Source: Flagellimonas hadalis | GTDB taxonomy: Bacteria > Bacteroidota > Bacteroidia > Flavobacteriales > Flavobacteriaceae | Assembly: GCF_007785775.2 (NCBI RefSeq) | Contig: NZ_VNIK02000007.1 | Location: 124,001-188,000 of the forward strand | Direction: 5' to 3' | DNA length: 64,000 nucleotides | Shown: positions 42,903 to 52,028 of the stretch, one piece after another | Position numbering within the stretch: the first letter of the stretch is position 1 | How the letters are laid out: the number at the start of each line of letters is the position of its first letter | Translations under genes and position numbers: made by a program | The notes under the pieces: generated by a model | Told to the model about the DNA's origin: nothing | Databases searched by the model: none | Seen by the model: the letters and a program-made list of their open reading frames with translations, nothing else

Positions 42903-45900
42903 ATGGAAGCGAAATTTAATAGAAGAGAATTTATCGAATTGGTCGGAATTGGTTCAGCAGGGCTTTCATTTTCACCGTTGTTGCTTTCGGGCTGTGACAG
43001 TAAAGATCCATCGGTACCATTTGGGGTATGGAAGGAAATGATCGCGGCATTGGAGCAAAGCCCTGACCATCTTCCGGGCAGAAGAAATACACTGGTTGCG
43101 GCCAAAGACCCCAAAGCCATGGCCGAATTTGTGCGTGACAGCCTGCAAATGATCCCTGAAGTAGGACAGTTTCTACACAATGCCAACCGTTGGTCCCTTT
43201 ATGGTACCGAAGGTGCCCTAAGATGTGGATTGGCCACCCCCCGCGAAAAGGCTGAAATATTAAAAGATATGCTCATTGAGGCTGGCTTTGAGGCAAAAGT
43301 GGTCTTGGAAGCAACCGAAATTACCGAAGAAGATGCAAAGCATATCGTATTTCGCGAAAATAGTGCAGCCTTTGCACCTCCCATCAGCAAAAAGCAACTC
43401 AAAAAATGGAAGAGGTTGCTAGGGGCAAACGACACCAATGGGAGTGTCCATCAAATACCTGGCCTTGATGAAAAATGCACGCAATTGGCAGATGAACTTG
43501 TTTCACAGCTTGATGAAAAACAATATGCTGCCATTAGACCCAATTCCTTCCGTTTCCACAAAAATGAGGTTCCTTCGGTAGTATATGTCCAGGACGGAAC
43601 GGAAAAATACGCCCATGTTTTTGATTCTCGAGTAGCCGTTGGGCAGTTGCACCCAAGCAATAAGGGCAATATGTTCAAGGACGCCCCAAAAATTTCCGAG
43701 GTACGCGAAGAGGACATCAAGATTTCATTGACCTACAGGACGGCCATTGATTATTGGGAAGAAAGGGAACTCCTTTCCGGAACATGGAAACTGAGCGATC
43801 TAACCGGCAGCACCATGCAGATCTTGTTCATGAAGAATATGGATTTTACCCAGCAGGCCACCAAGTCCATTTCCGACATCAGCACATTTACACCCTGTTT
43901 CTCATATCAAAAATTTGATACGGATCTGTCCTTTATGGAAGAACGTTCGCTTGTGGGCGAGCCCATCTCCTTGGAAGGGGATGAAATCCTGCAACATATC
44001 GTGGTGCAGGAAGACAATGCCAAACCAGGAGATATCTCACGGGTGAAGTCAATTGAAGTGAAGGCGCATCCCATGACCTTTCCCAAAGTAAAACTGGAAC
44101 TCTTCCCAAAGGACAAATCCGGTGCCATTGTTGAAGGCTTGTCGGCCGCCAACTTTACCATAACGGACAACGGCAAGACCATGAATGGATGGTTGGAACA
44201 AAATGTGCTTTCCCCAAGGATCATGCTGCTTTATGACACCTCTTTGAGTATGCCAGTGGAGTACCGTGGGGATGGCGCAAGGGACTTTTCGGAATCGCTT
44301 GAAGAGATGGTAAAGGAAATGTATCCGCATGCCAGGGTTACAAGCAAGGCGACCACTTCCAATATTTACACCTCCCTCTTAAAGGCCAAACAAAGTAGTC
44401 AGGACCTGATATTGTACGCTACCGATGGCCACAATGACGACCAATTCCAGACCGAGTACAAAGATGTGTACGAATCAGGACCACCTGCCATTTTGTTGAA
44501 TGTTTACAATGTTGATACGTTTTATAAACACCTACGGGAGAATTTCGAGTTCAAGGAGATTCCTGCCGATGATCAGGAAAAAACAAAGACAGAGATCCAA
44601 AAGATCATTTCACAGATGTCCTTTCCACCTTATGTGCTCACCTACCATTCATTTGAAGAGGAAAAAGAACATCGTATAAATGTTTCCATTAAAGAAAGGG
44701 GGATTTCGGATGAAGCCACCATCACATTTCCCCCTCCAAATGATCTCTATTTGGGCGAACGGATCATAGGGCTGTATGTAGAAATCAGTTGGAGGAACAA
44801 CAAAATAAAACGCACTTTGGCAGGGTGGGACAATTATCTGGACAAGGATCGTATTACACCCAGTCGAAAATATATTGACGATGTGCACGAAATGATGCTC
44901 GGTGGTGCCATGTTGGCCTTCGAACGGGAAGCCCCCACCTTGTCCGTAAGGCTTTCCGAGTACCTGAGGTCCCTGCTCAGCAATGAGGAATGGTTTATGG
45001 CACAACAGGCGAACGACACACAAAAAGCCGTGGATGCATTGGAAAAAGGGACATTGGGTTACCCTCCGTTGTTACTTACCATGATGCAGCCATTGAGCGG
45101 GCATACTACTGGGGAGTCCGTTACCTATCCAACGCAATTCCGGTCCTGTTTACTTAGGATGAAGGCCGGCTACTATCAAAATAAATCCAAGGTATTGTTT
45201 GACTACCTACCCACCGCAAAGTATACAAGTATCAGCAAATCGGGGAGCAAGAGGGACAACTTGTACGAAACCATCAAAAAGACGGCCCAATTTGCCTTTT
45301 TGGAAGAATCGGAATTTGACGACAGTGCCGTAAAACAATTGGAAGGGCATGAACTGGTCTGTTTGCACAATATCCGAAACGAACCCGAATATGGCTATAA
45401 CATATTGAAAAGTAAGCACAAAGTTTTCCAAAACCGGATTTTTAGGGAGAACCAATTATCCTTTTTTGAGAAGAAAATGACTGTTACTTCCTACTATGAA
45501 GTGGATAAAAACACCGGGGAGCTCCGAGGGGTTCTGCCAGACGGAAGTGGAGGTGGGAGTTCCTCAACTATCGAACAATTGAAAGCCCTGGACAATGTGA
45601 TCAAGGAATATCAAAAAGTGTTGGCCGGAATACAACTCATGATGATGATCCCGGGCGCTGCTACTTCGGCGGCCCCGATCGTGGCATTGTACAGCATGAC
45701 CTTGGTGAAACTATACGCATTCGCAACAGAGGCCATCATATTGATGAATCCCGATAAATTGGAAGGACAAGTCAACATGGCGCTGAAGGAATTGGCCTGT
45801 AATGTGTATAAAAGCATCATTATGACCTTTATTGGAAAAATGGGGACCGGGAAAGCGCAGGGGGTCATCAATACTATGGATGGATTGGAAAACCTGATTG

Positions 45901-45947
45901 CCATGTCTGGAGGTAATTTTTCCTTTTTACCATGTCCGTCAGCATGA
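42903..45947 (+). CDS. Tat-exported lipoprotein with transglutaminase-like and VWA domains
   Basis: A 1014-residue protein. N-terminus 'NRREFIELVGIGSAGLSFSPLLLSGC' has both a twin-arginine motif and a lipobox. Residues about 60-260 resemble a transglutaminase-like fold ('GALRCGLATPREKAEILKDMLIEAGFEAKVV', 'YAHVFDSRVAVGQL') without the catalytic Cys. About 385-430 is a Big/VWA-preceding strand domain ('LFPKDKSGAIVEGLSAANFTITDNGKTM'). A VWA domain follows with MIDAS D445-T-S-L-S449 and 'YATDGHNDD'. Near the C-terminus there is a glycine/serine linker and two hydrophobic segments. Probably a large cell-surface or periplasmic adhesion/chaperone-type protein; precise function unknown. Confidence 0.72.
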   Translation: MEAKFNRREFIELVGIGSAGLSFSPLLLSGCDSKDPSVPFGVWKEMIAALEQSPDHLPGRRNTLVAAKDPKAMAEFVRDSLQMIPEVGQFLHNANRWSLYGTEGALRCGLATPREKAEILKDMLIEAGFEAKVVLEATEITEEDAKHIVFRENSAAFAPPISKKQLKKWKRLLGANDTNGSVHQIPGLDEKCTQLADELVSQLDEKQYAAIRPNSFRFHKNEVPSVVYVQDGTEKYAHVFDSRVAVGQLHPSNKGNMFKDAPKISEVREEDIKISLTYRTAIDYWEERELLSGTWKLSDLTGSTMQILFMKNMDFTQQATKSISDISTFTPCFSYQKFDTDLSFMEERSLVGEPISLEGDEILQHIVVQEDNAKPGDISRVKSIEVKAHPMTFPKVKLELFPKDKSGAIVEGLSAANFTITDNGKTMNGWLEQNVLSPRIMLLYDTSLSMPVEYRGDGARDFSESLEEMVKEMYPHARVTSKATTSNIYTSLLKAKQSSQDLILYATDGHNDDQFQTEYKDVYESGPPAILLNVYNVDTFYKHLRENFEFKEIPADDQEKTKTEIQKIISQMSFPPYVLTYHSFEEEKEHRINVSIKERGISDEATITFPPPNDLYLGERIIGLYVEISWRNNKIKRTLAGWDNYLDKDRITPSRKYIDDVHEMMLGGAMLAFEREAPTLSVRLSEYLRSLLSNEEWFMAQQANDTQKAVDALEKGTLGYPPLLLTMMQPLSGHTTGESVTYPTQFRSCLLRMKAGYYQNKSKVLFDYLPTAKYTSISKSGSKRDNLYETIKKTAQFAFLEESEFDDSAVKQLEGHELVCLHNIRNEPEYGYNILKSKHKVFQNRIFRENQLSFFEKKMTVTSYYEVDKNTGELRGVLPDGSGGGSSSTIEQLKALDNVIKEYQKVLAGIQLMMMIPGAATSAAPIVALYSMTLVKLYAFATEAIILMNPDKLEGQVNMALKELACNVYKSIIMTFIGKMGTGKAQGVINTMDGLENLIAMSGGNFSFLPCPSA

Positions 45948-46355
45948 ACATAGCCTTCAAAATAATACGACAATCAAAGAGCAGCCCGTTCAAAATGTAG
46001 CATACCAACTCCTATGAACCAATGTCCTTTTGCTGTTTATATTTAATAGGTCAATCTCATTCTTGAAAACAGCCTTCATTTTCTACTTGAAAAAATCAGT
46101 TATCCATAGCCATTTTTTGGGAGGCATATAAACAACTTGTACACTGAAAGTGGAGATACCCCCAAAAAAAAGGGCAAGTTTTCCACAAAGAAGACACTGA
46201 CCGAATGCTTGGAAATGCATGAACATAAACCAGTTTCAAAAGTCCGGAAGTCAAAATTCAAATGGCCTTAGTCCACAATCCCAAACATTCATTGCCGCGA
46301 AATTTCCGCCAACTGTAACCGCTAGTCACCCCTATAGCTAACTTGGGCCGGAACA
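45948..46355. other. gene-free gap between convergent genes
   Basis: About 410 bp between the VWA gene (plus) and the GH16 gene (minus). No ORF with protein-like composition, no tRNA and no convincing hairpin-plus-U-tract terminator was seen; the region is moderately AT-rich with a few homopolymer runs. Confidence 0.5.
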
Positions 46356-47669
46356 TTACAATCTGTAGACCCTCACCCAATCAATATAGACCGAAGTGGG
46401 AAATTGGGCTTCCGGCACTATCGGGCCGCCATAGGTATGATCACTTCCGCCAACCCCCGCACTTAGGATAACGAACATCCTATGTTCGAATGGATGCCAC
46501 TCATCAAAATGATTTGAATATTCTGAAACGGTCACCCTACGCCCATCTATTTGGGTTACCATCTTTTGGTCCTGGCCGTCCACGACAAAGCCTCCGCCAT
46601 CATTTAAATAGTGGATATGATATACGTGCCCATCCACGAAGAATTCAATTCGGTCATCATACCAGTCCAAACCATATTCATGAAAACCTGCACTCCCTGC
46701 GTTGCGATCGCTTTCCAAAGGTGGAAAACCTCCATAACCCGGTTCTTCAGGGACGGGGGTTTGCTGGGTTTCATAACTATAATAGCCCCCTAAATGCCCA
46801 TGGTTCCATTCCTGGTATTCATTGTTCTGCCATTCCCATGCATAGTGGACCGTTCCCAAATTATGGTAAGGAATGGAGCCCACATATTCCATAATGTCCA
46901 CTTCACCTCCTTGGGGCCACATGATATCATCAACCGTCACAGGTTTTTCTTGGGGCATCAACCAAAAGGCAAATCCCTGCCCTTGGTGGTTTACCCCTTC
47001 TGGAAATACCCTTGCCACAATCCGATGTCCGGGACCCCATGCACCTTTATCTTTGGTATTGATACGCCCACTGGTGTAGTCCCTATCTTGATACGTCTCT
47101 TTACGGGTCGTGATGACCAGACATCCTCCGTCTGCATCTACGATTCCATTTGCGAAACTGACATTTTCCTTCCTATCCGTAGCCCGGTCCAACTGACCCG
47201 TACCCCAGTCCCCATTTATTCCAGTACCCGTTTCATAGTTCCATTTGGAAAGGTCAAGACTTCCATCGTTGAACTCATCGGACCAGACCAATCCTGAACG
47301 TTCTTCGACATAAACCGTTACGTTCACTGTTTTACTCACAAACTGTCCACCGTTATAGGCCGACACTATGATGGTGTAGCTGTGGGTACCTTCTTTGGAA
47401 AAGGTATGGGACAGTGTGTTTGAGGTCAATTCCTCCACTTTGCCTTCTATATGTACCTTGAACAAAGAGGCATTTGTGGCCTGAAACATAAAATTCACCC
47501 TGCCTTCGCCATTTCCATTGGGGTTTTCATCGGATAGCCCTACAATTTCAACCGTAACGTTCAAATTGGAAGGAGGGGAAGGCATTCCCATTTCAGTTTC
47601 TGCACTATCACTCCCACTACATGCGAGGAGCAGTATGAATATTCCAATATATAGCACCTGCTTCATCAT
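46356..47669 (-). CDS. GH16 family endo-beta-1,3-glucanase (laminarinase-like) lipoprotein
   Basis: A 437-residue lipoprotein (lipobox 'FILLLACSGS', C17). A PKD-like domain spans about 35-120. The GH16 catalytic domain spans about 125-437, with the catalytic motif E256-V-D258-I-M-E261 in 'GGEVDIMEYVG', the ExDxxE form of laminarinases. Other features: 'LVWSDEFNDGSLDLSKWNYETG', 'YTSGRINTK', 'FHEYGLDWYDDRIEFFVDG'. It cleaves internal beta-1,3 (or mixed-linkage) glucan bonds at the cell surface. Last gene of the SusCD-GH30-GH5-GH16 operon. Confidence 0.92.
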   Translation of the reverse strand: MMKQVLYIGIFILLLACSGSDSAETEMGMPSPPSNLNVTVEIVGLSDENPNGNGEGRVNFMFQATNASLFKVHIEGKVEELTSNTLSHTFSKEGTHSYTIIVSAYNGGQFVSKTVNVTVYVEERSGLVWSDEFNDGSLDLSKWNYETGTGINGDWGTGQLDRATDRKENVSFANGIVDADGGCLVITTRKETYQDRDYTSGRINTKDKGAWGPGHRIVARVFPEGVNHQGQGFAFWLMPQEKPVTVDDIMWPQGGEVDIMEYVGSIPYHNLGTVHYAWEWQNNEYQEWNHGHLGGYYSYETQQTPVPEEPGYGGFPPLESDRNAGSAGFHEYGLDWYDDRIEFFVDGHVYHIHYLNDGGGFVVDGQDQKMVTQIDGRRVTVSEYSNHFDEWHPFEHRMFVILSAGVGGSDHTYGGPIVPEAQFPTSVYIDWVRVYRL

Positions 47670-47712
47670 ATTTAATAGTATCGGCGAAGGGGGATCACCT
47701 TTTTACAGTTGC

Positions 47713-49449
47713 TTATTGCATTTTAAACTCAAGATAGTTGAGATTGAACCCACCCTTTTCAAACGCCACTTTTATTTTGTGGGTCCCTTCTTTCAAATCA
47801 ATTCCTGAGAGCGTTGCCGTTTTATACGAAGTTGCTCCTTCTGTCGCGGGCAAGACTACAGATTTCGATGTGGTGGAACCATCGATTTTCAAATGAAGTT
47901 TGCCCGTGCCTTCCATGCTGGAGTATCTTACATCCATGGCATAGGTCCCTGATTTTTCAATACTTACGGTAAAGAGAAGCCATTCCCCGTCCTGAATATC
48001 AAAAACCTCATAACCGTTGTTCTTACTGTCCGAGCAGCTTTGGATGTCCACTCCATCGTTCCGCATTTTACGCCCTTTGTTCCATGCGCCTTGTTCCCCG
48101 GTGCTTACGCGATAGTTGATGTAATCCACATCGCTATACGCATAATTCTGCGTCCCCATATCATAATCCGTGGCATAGATAAGCCCAGGAATCGAATGCC
48201 TCTTATAGGCCTTGGTCTCAAAGGTCTGCACTTGCCGGAACATGGCATCGACCACATCGGGCTTGACGGTCACATTTTCCATTTTGTAGTTTTCGGCCAA
48301 CTGCATCAAGGTTTTTTGGGCAAAGGCGATCGTAGGTTTTTCTCCTCCATTTTGCCAATAGTCCAATAGCGTTTCATATTCGGGGGTTTTCGTCACCGAG
48401 GTGACCCCGGCTATATTGTCCACCTTTTTCATGGGCCAAAACGCCCAACCAATATTATGGGACTCCATCAGGGTCAGTGCGTCTTTGAACCATACATTGG
48501 AGTTTTCGCCGCTTTCCCCCAACCAAATCGGGGCGTTGTACTTCTCGCGATAGTCCAAAACTTGCTGGATGGATTCCGTGGTATTGAAGTTCCAGTATTT
48601 GTGGAAACTGATGACCATATTGTCGTCCCACAGCGGAAAAATGCCATTGTAGTTGTTGCCCCAGCAATTCCCTTCGATGTAGATGATGTGGTTGGTATCG
48701 ATCTTACGGATGGCGGTTGTGATGTCCACCATCAACTGGCGCAAGGGTGCGTTGTTCTTTTCGTCACAACCGTTTGGGTTTTCACCTTCAAAGTTCCAGT
48801 TGGGCTCATTCACAATATCATACCCTCCCATCCATGGATGATCTTTGTAGCGTTCGGCCATCTTTTCCCAAAAGGCTATCATTTTCTGCTTGTTGGCCTC
48901 ACTTTCCCAAAGGGAAGGTTTGGTGGCGTCATAGTCCGAAATATTGGCATCGTGACCCTGTCCGCCCGGGGCCGCATGAAGGTCAAGAATAAGGTACATC
49001 TCGTTTTCCGCACACCATTCCAAAAGATCGTCCGTCATGGCAAACCCCTTTTCCAACCACGTGATCTCCCCATTCTTTTCTTCCTCGATGGGAGGTGTGT
49101 AGAGGTTGTAGTGCATGGGCAACCGCACCGAATTGAAACCCCACGCCTTCAGCGAGTCAATATCCCTTTTAGTGATACCATTGGCCATATAGGCCTCATA
49201 GAAGGCTTCTGTATTTTCCTCGCCAATGAGTTCCGTGATCTTTTGTTTGATGACATGTTGTGGTCCGGCAAAACTGGCTGTTTGCAACATATAGCCTTCC
49301 TGCACCATCCACCCACCAAGTCCGAGACCTCTCAGGAGCACATTGTTTCCTTGTGCATCCACAATCTTCTGTCCATCAGTGTGCAGAAACCCTTGCCCAA
49401 AAACGGTGGAATTGATCAAAATGAATAAAAAGTATATTGATTTTTTCAT
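47713..49449 (-). CDS. GH5 family glycoside hydrolase with C-terminal CBM6-like domain
   Basis: A 578-residue secreted protein with signal peptide 'SIYFLFILINSTVFGQ'. The GH5 barrel spans about 20-390: 'LLRGLGLGGWMVQEGYM', 'WGFNSVRLPMHYN', acid/base E215 in 'YDIVNEPNW' and nucleophile E312 in 'IWLGESGENSN'. A beta-sandwich carbohydrate-binding module (CBM6-like, about 420-578) begins after 'SIPGLIYATDYD'. The exo-beta-1,3-glucanase-like start makes a beta-glucan substrate likely, but GH5 specificity is broad. It lies between the GH30 (10-bp gap) and GH16 genes. Confidence 0.9.
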   Translation of the reverse strand: MKKSIYFLFILINSTVFGQGFLHTDGQKIVDAQGNNVLLRGLGLGGWMVQEGYMLQTASFAGPQHVIKQKITELIGEENTEAFYEAYMANGITKRDIDSLKAWGFNSVRLPMHYNLYTPPIEEEKNGEITWLEKGFAMTDDLLEWCAENEMYLILDLHAAPGGQGHDANISDYDATKPSLWESEANKQKMIAFWEKMAERYKDHPWMGGYDIVNEPNWNFEGENPNGCDEKNNAPLRQLMVDITTAIRKIDTNHIIYIEGNCWGNNYNGIFPLWDDNMVISFHKYWNFNTTESIQQVLDYREKYNAPIWLGESGENSNVWFKDALTLMESHNIGWAFWPMKKVDNIAGVTSVTKTPEYETLLDYWQNGGEKPTIAFAQKTLMQLAENYKMENVTVKPDVVDAMFRQVQTFETKAYKRHSIPGLIYATDYDMGTQNYAYSDVDYINYRVSTGEQGAWNKGRKMRNDGVDIQSCSDSKNNGYEVFDIQDGEWLLFTVSIEKSGTYAMDVRYSSMEGTGKLHLKIDGSTTSKSVVLPATEGATSYKTATLSGIDLKEGTHKIKVAFEKGGFNLNYLEFKMQ

Positions 49450-49458
49450 GCGAAAAAT

Positions 49459-50940
49459 TTATTGTTCCCAAATATACGTGGCAACAGCCCCACTGTCCAG
49501 CGTGGCGGTGACCCATTGGTTCTTGTATTTGATATTGAATGATGTAATGGCCCCTCCATCGTTTTCCACAATAAGGACCATCTGGCCATCTGGGGTCCTA
49601 AAGGCCACATTTTGAAGGTCGCCCTGTATATTGGAGCCCACCCGAACCGAACCCGAAGGAACAAATTTTGAGGCATGGGCCACAATATAGTAGCCCACAT
49701 TGCGGGTAATGTTCCCACTAGAACTGATGGTAAGCCCTCCTTTGCAGACGGTGCAACCTCCATCGGTGTGCGGACCAAAGTTTTCATTGTTGGCCAGGTT
49801 CCACTCCAACGCATTCTTGCTCCAGTTGCGCATGGACCCAATGATCACATTTTTCAAATGCCATTTCAAATCCCCTTCAAAAGAGCCGCTTGAAGAAGTA
49901 TACTGTTCTGTAAAATAGAGATTCTTTTCGGGAAAAGCATTGTGGACAGTAGAGAGTGCACTAATGTCTCCATTGTACAGGTGGAATGCGGAACCATCCA
50001 CATAGGGATTGGTATCCGGATCACTGAGAATGGTGATCGGGTATTGTGGATTGTCGCAATTATGGTCCCAAACGATGATCTTGGTGGTGATCCCTGCACT
50101 GGAAAAGGCAGGGCCAAGGTGATTTTTGATAAAATCCGACTGTTCCTCGGCAGTCATGAACATACTGGGATTGTTCCCATCATGCATGGGTTCGTTCTGT
50201 ATGGTGATGGCATCCAAAACTATCCCTTCGGCTTCCATAGCTTCGAGATACTTTACAAAATATTGCGCATATACACTATAGTATTGCGATTGAAGACTAC
50301 CTCCCACAAAGCTACCATTGTCCTTCATCCAAACTGGGGCAGACCAAGGGGAGCCCATGATCTTGATGTTGGGATTGATTTCCAAAATTTCCTTGAGAAC
50401 AGCCACGACGCCGTCCATATCCGGTTCCAAACTAAAATGTGTCAAGGCTTCATCGGTTTCCCCTTCGGGCATGTCATTGTAGGTAAAAGGAGCTTCATTG
50501 AGGTCGGATGCCCCGATGCTTATCCTTAGATAACTTATGCCTATATCACCTTCCGAAGTACCAAAAAGTTCCTGCAAAAGTGCATCTTTCTTATTTGTAT
50601 CCAATTGATTGATGACCGCTGCGCTGCCACCTGTCAAGGTAAACCCAAAACCGTCTATGGTCTGATAGGTCAAGGATTCATCCACTGTAATGGTGGGAAA
50701 AGTGTTCGAAGTGGTCCCAAAGGACAGGACATTGTCCTGTTTTTTCAACAACACGGTCTGGTTCGAGAGCGTCAACCAAGCCTCCACATCACTTATGGTG
50801 GCCGGTGGGTTATTGCCCGGAGGATTTCCATCAGGGGTCTGTCCAGTATCGTCGGTACCCCTATCTCCTGAAGAAGAACAGTGTGTCATGGGAAGCAGAA
50901 GCGCCCAAACTGCCATTAGAACTATATTCTTTCTAATCAT
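49459..50940 (-). CDS. GH30 family beta-glucanase (beta-1,6-glucanase/glucosylceramidase-like) lipoprotein
   Basis: A 493-residue lipoprotein (lipobox 'LLPMTHC', C21). The (beta/alpha)8 barrel plus side beta-domain spans about 55-490: 'TYQTIDGFGFTLTGGSAAVIN' at the N-terminal strand, acid/base E250 in 'ITIQNEPMHDG', nucleophile E345 in 'LYFTEQYTSSSG'. In laminarin loci GH30 enzymes remove beta-1,6-linked glucose branches. The gene lies after the surface glycan-binding lipoprotein gene, with a hairpin in between, and 10 bp before GH5. Confidence 0.92.
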   Translation of the reverse strand: MIRKNIVLMAVWALLLPMTHCSSSGDRGTDDTGQTPDGNPPGNNPPATISDVEAWLTLSNQTVLLKKQDNVLSFGTTSNTFPTITVDESLTYQTIDGFGFTLTGGSAAVINQLDTNKKDALLQELFGTSEGDIGISYLRISIGASDLNEAPFTYNDMPEGETDEALTHFSLEPDMDGVVAVLKEILEINPNIKIMGSPWSAPVWMKDNGSFVGGSLQSQYYSVYAQYFVKYLEAMEAEGIVLDAITIQNEPMHDGNNPSMFMTAEEQSDFIKNHLGPAFSSAGITTKIIVWDHNCDNPQYPITILSDPDTNPYVDGSAFHLYNGDISALSTVHNAFPEKNLYFTEQYTSSSGSFEGDLKWHLKNVIIGSMRNWSKNALEWNLANNENFGPHTDGGCTVCKGGLTISSSGNITRNVGYYIVAHASKFVPSGSVRVGSNIQGDLQNVAFRTPDGQMVLIVENDGGAITSFNIKYKNQWVTATLDSGAVATYIWEQ

Positions 50941-51069
50941 ATGCCTATTTTATTTTTGTGTCAACCATCCTTTGATGGCCACCATTTCCATCTTGTTCAT
51001 TTAGGATCAGCGTACCTATCTTGCCAGGAACTGACCCTTTATCCCTGTCTTGAACATGCCTTAAAAATA

Positions 51070-51094
51070 GCCCATGGCCAAGAAGACCATGGGC
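51070..51094 (-). terminator. hairpin between SGBP and GH30 genes (attenuator-like)
   Basis: gcccatgg and ccatgggc form a perfect 8-bp stem with a 9-nt loop, in the 204-bp gap between the PKD lipoprotein and GH30 genes. On the minus (operon) strand it is followed by tatttttaa, a weak U-tract. It could stop some transcripts, so that susC/susD/SGBP are made in excess of the enzymes, or stabilise the upstream mRNA 3' end. Confidence 0.55.
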
Positions 51095-51144
51095 CTTGAA
51101 TTAAAAAAAACTAACTCAACTCAAATAATCGATTAAATGATTTT

Positions 51145-52005
51145 TCAATTGGTACCTCTAAACTCCACATTGTCGATAGTGATAGCTCCCACATTTCCAC
51201 CTCCGCATTTGATGACCAGATAGACCGTGGTGTCGGTATCAAAACTTACAATGTTTCCCTCACCAGCACAACTCAGTTGGGAGAGTTTTCCACTAAATGG
51301 TGCATTGCCACAACCATTCCAAGTGTTCAGGCCTATCTTGGTGCCATCGGCCGAATAATCGGATCCTTGGACCGGTGCTGTTGTGGACACATAGACCTCA
51401 AACCAAGTATCCACCGAACCTTCACCCTGCACGGACATATCCACGGCATAGTTTTTACCGCCTTGCACATCTATGGCCTGAAAGACTCCCTGTTGGTTCC
51501 AATCACTTGCCGTAATGGTAGCGGTGCCTGAACCGAAGGTCCAATTTGCCCCTGATGCACTTATGTTCAAAATGGTCCATTGGGCAATATCCTCTTCAGT
51601 TTCAAACTTGCCTCCTACGACCAAGTTTCCCGCATTGGGGTCCGATTCTGCCACAACCAGTTCTTGGGAACTGCTTAGGGTTGAACCTCCCCTTCCTATG
51701 GCAATGTGGGTAATGGTATAGTTCCCTGCATCAGGCAGAAAGATCTCCTCGGTGGACTTGCCTTGGTATATTCCCTCCCCGATGTTCCATTTGGAGGCAA
51801 TGACATTGGTGGTGTTTGCTTCCAGCACATATCTATTGGATTCACCCTCGACAGGGGTTATGGTGAAGGATGCATCCACATTGTTATCGGTCAATCCATT
51901 GTTGCCAAAGGAGTCCTCCGGGGTGCATGAAGCCAATGTGACCATACCGAATATGACCAGGATGATCAATCTATAGCTATTGGTTATTTTATGTTTTAAA
52001 CTCAT
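51145..52005 (-). CDS. PKD-domain surface glycan-binding lipoprotein (SGBP)
   Basis: About 286 residues from the ATG at 52005, giving the signal peptide 'MSLKHKITNSYRLIILVIFG...LASC'; in-frame ATGs lie further upstream up to 52032. A PKD-like domain (about 25-100: 'DASFTITPVEG', 'GIYQGKSTEEIFLPDAGNYTITHIA') is followed by a jelly-roll carbohydrate-binding domain (about 105-285: 'WTILNISASGANWTFGSG', 'YAVDMSVQGEGSVDTWFEVYVS', 'ITIDNVEF'). It occupies the SusE/SGBP position directly after susD, so it likely captures beta-glucan at the outer membrane. Confidence 0.85.
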   Translation of the reverse strand: MSLKHKITNSYRLIILVIFGMVTLASCTPEDSFGNNGLTDNNVDASFTITPVEGESNRYVLEANTTNVIASKWNIGEGIYQGKSTEEIFLPDAGNYTITHIAIGRGGSTLSSSQELVVAESDPNAGNLVVGGKFETEEDIAQWTILNISASGANWTFGSGTATITASDWNQQGVFQAIDVQGGKNYAVDMSVQGEGSVDTWFEVYVSTTAPVQGSDYSADGTKIGLNTWNGCGNAPFSGKLSQLSCAGEGNIVSFDTDTTVYLVIKCGGGNVGAITIDNVEFRGTN

Positions 52006-52028
52006 AACAAAATTCATTTTATGGTTGA

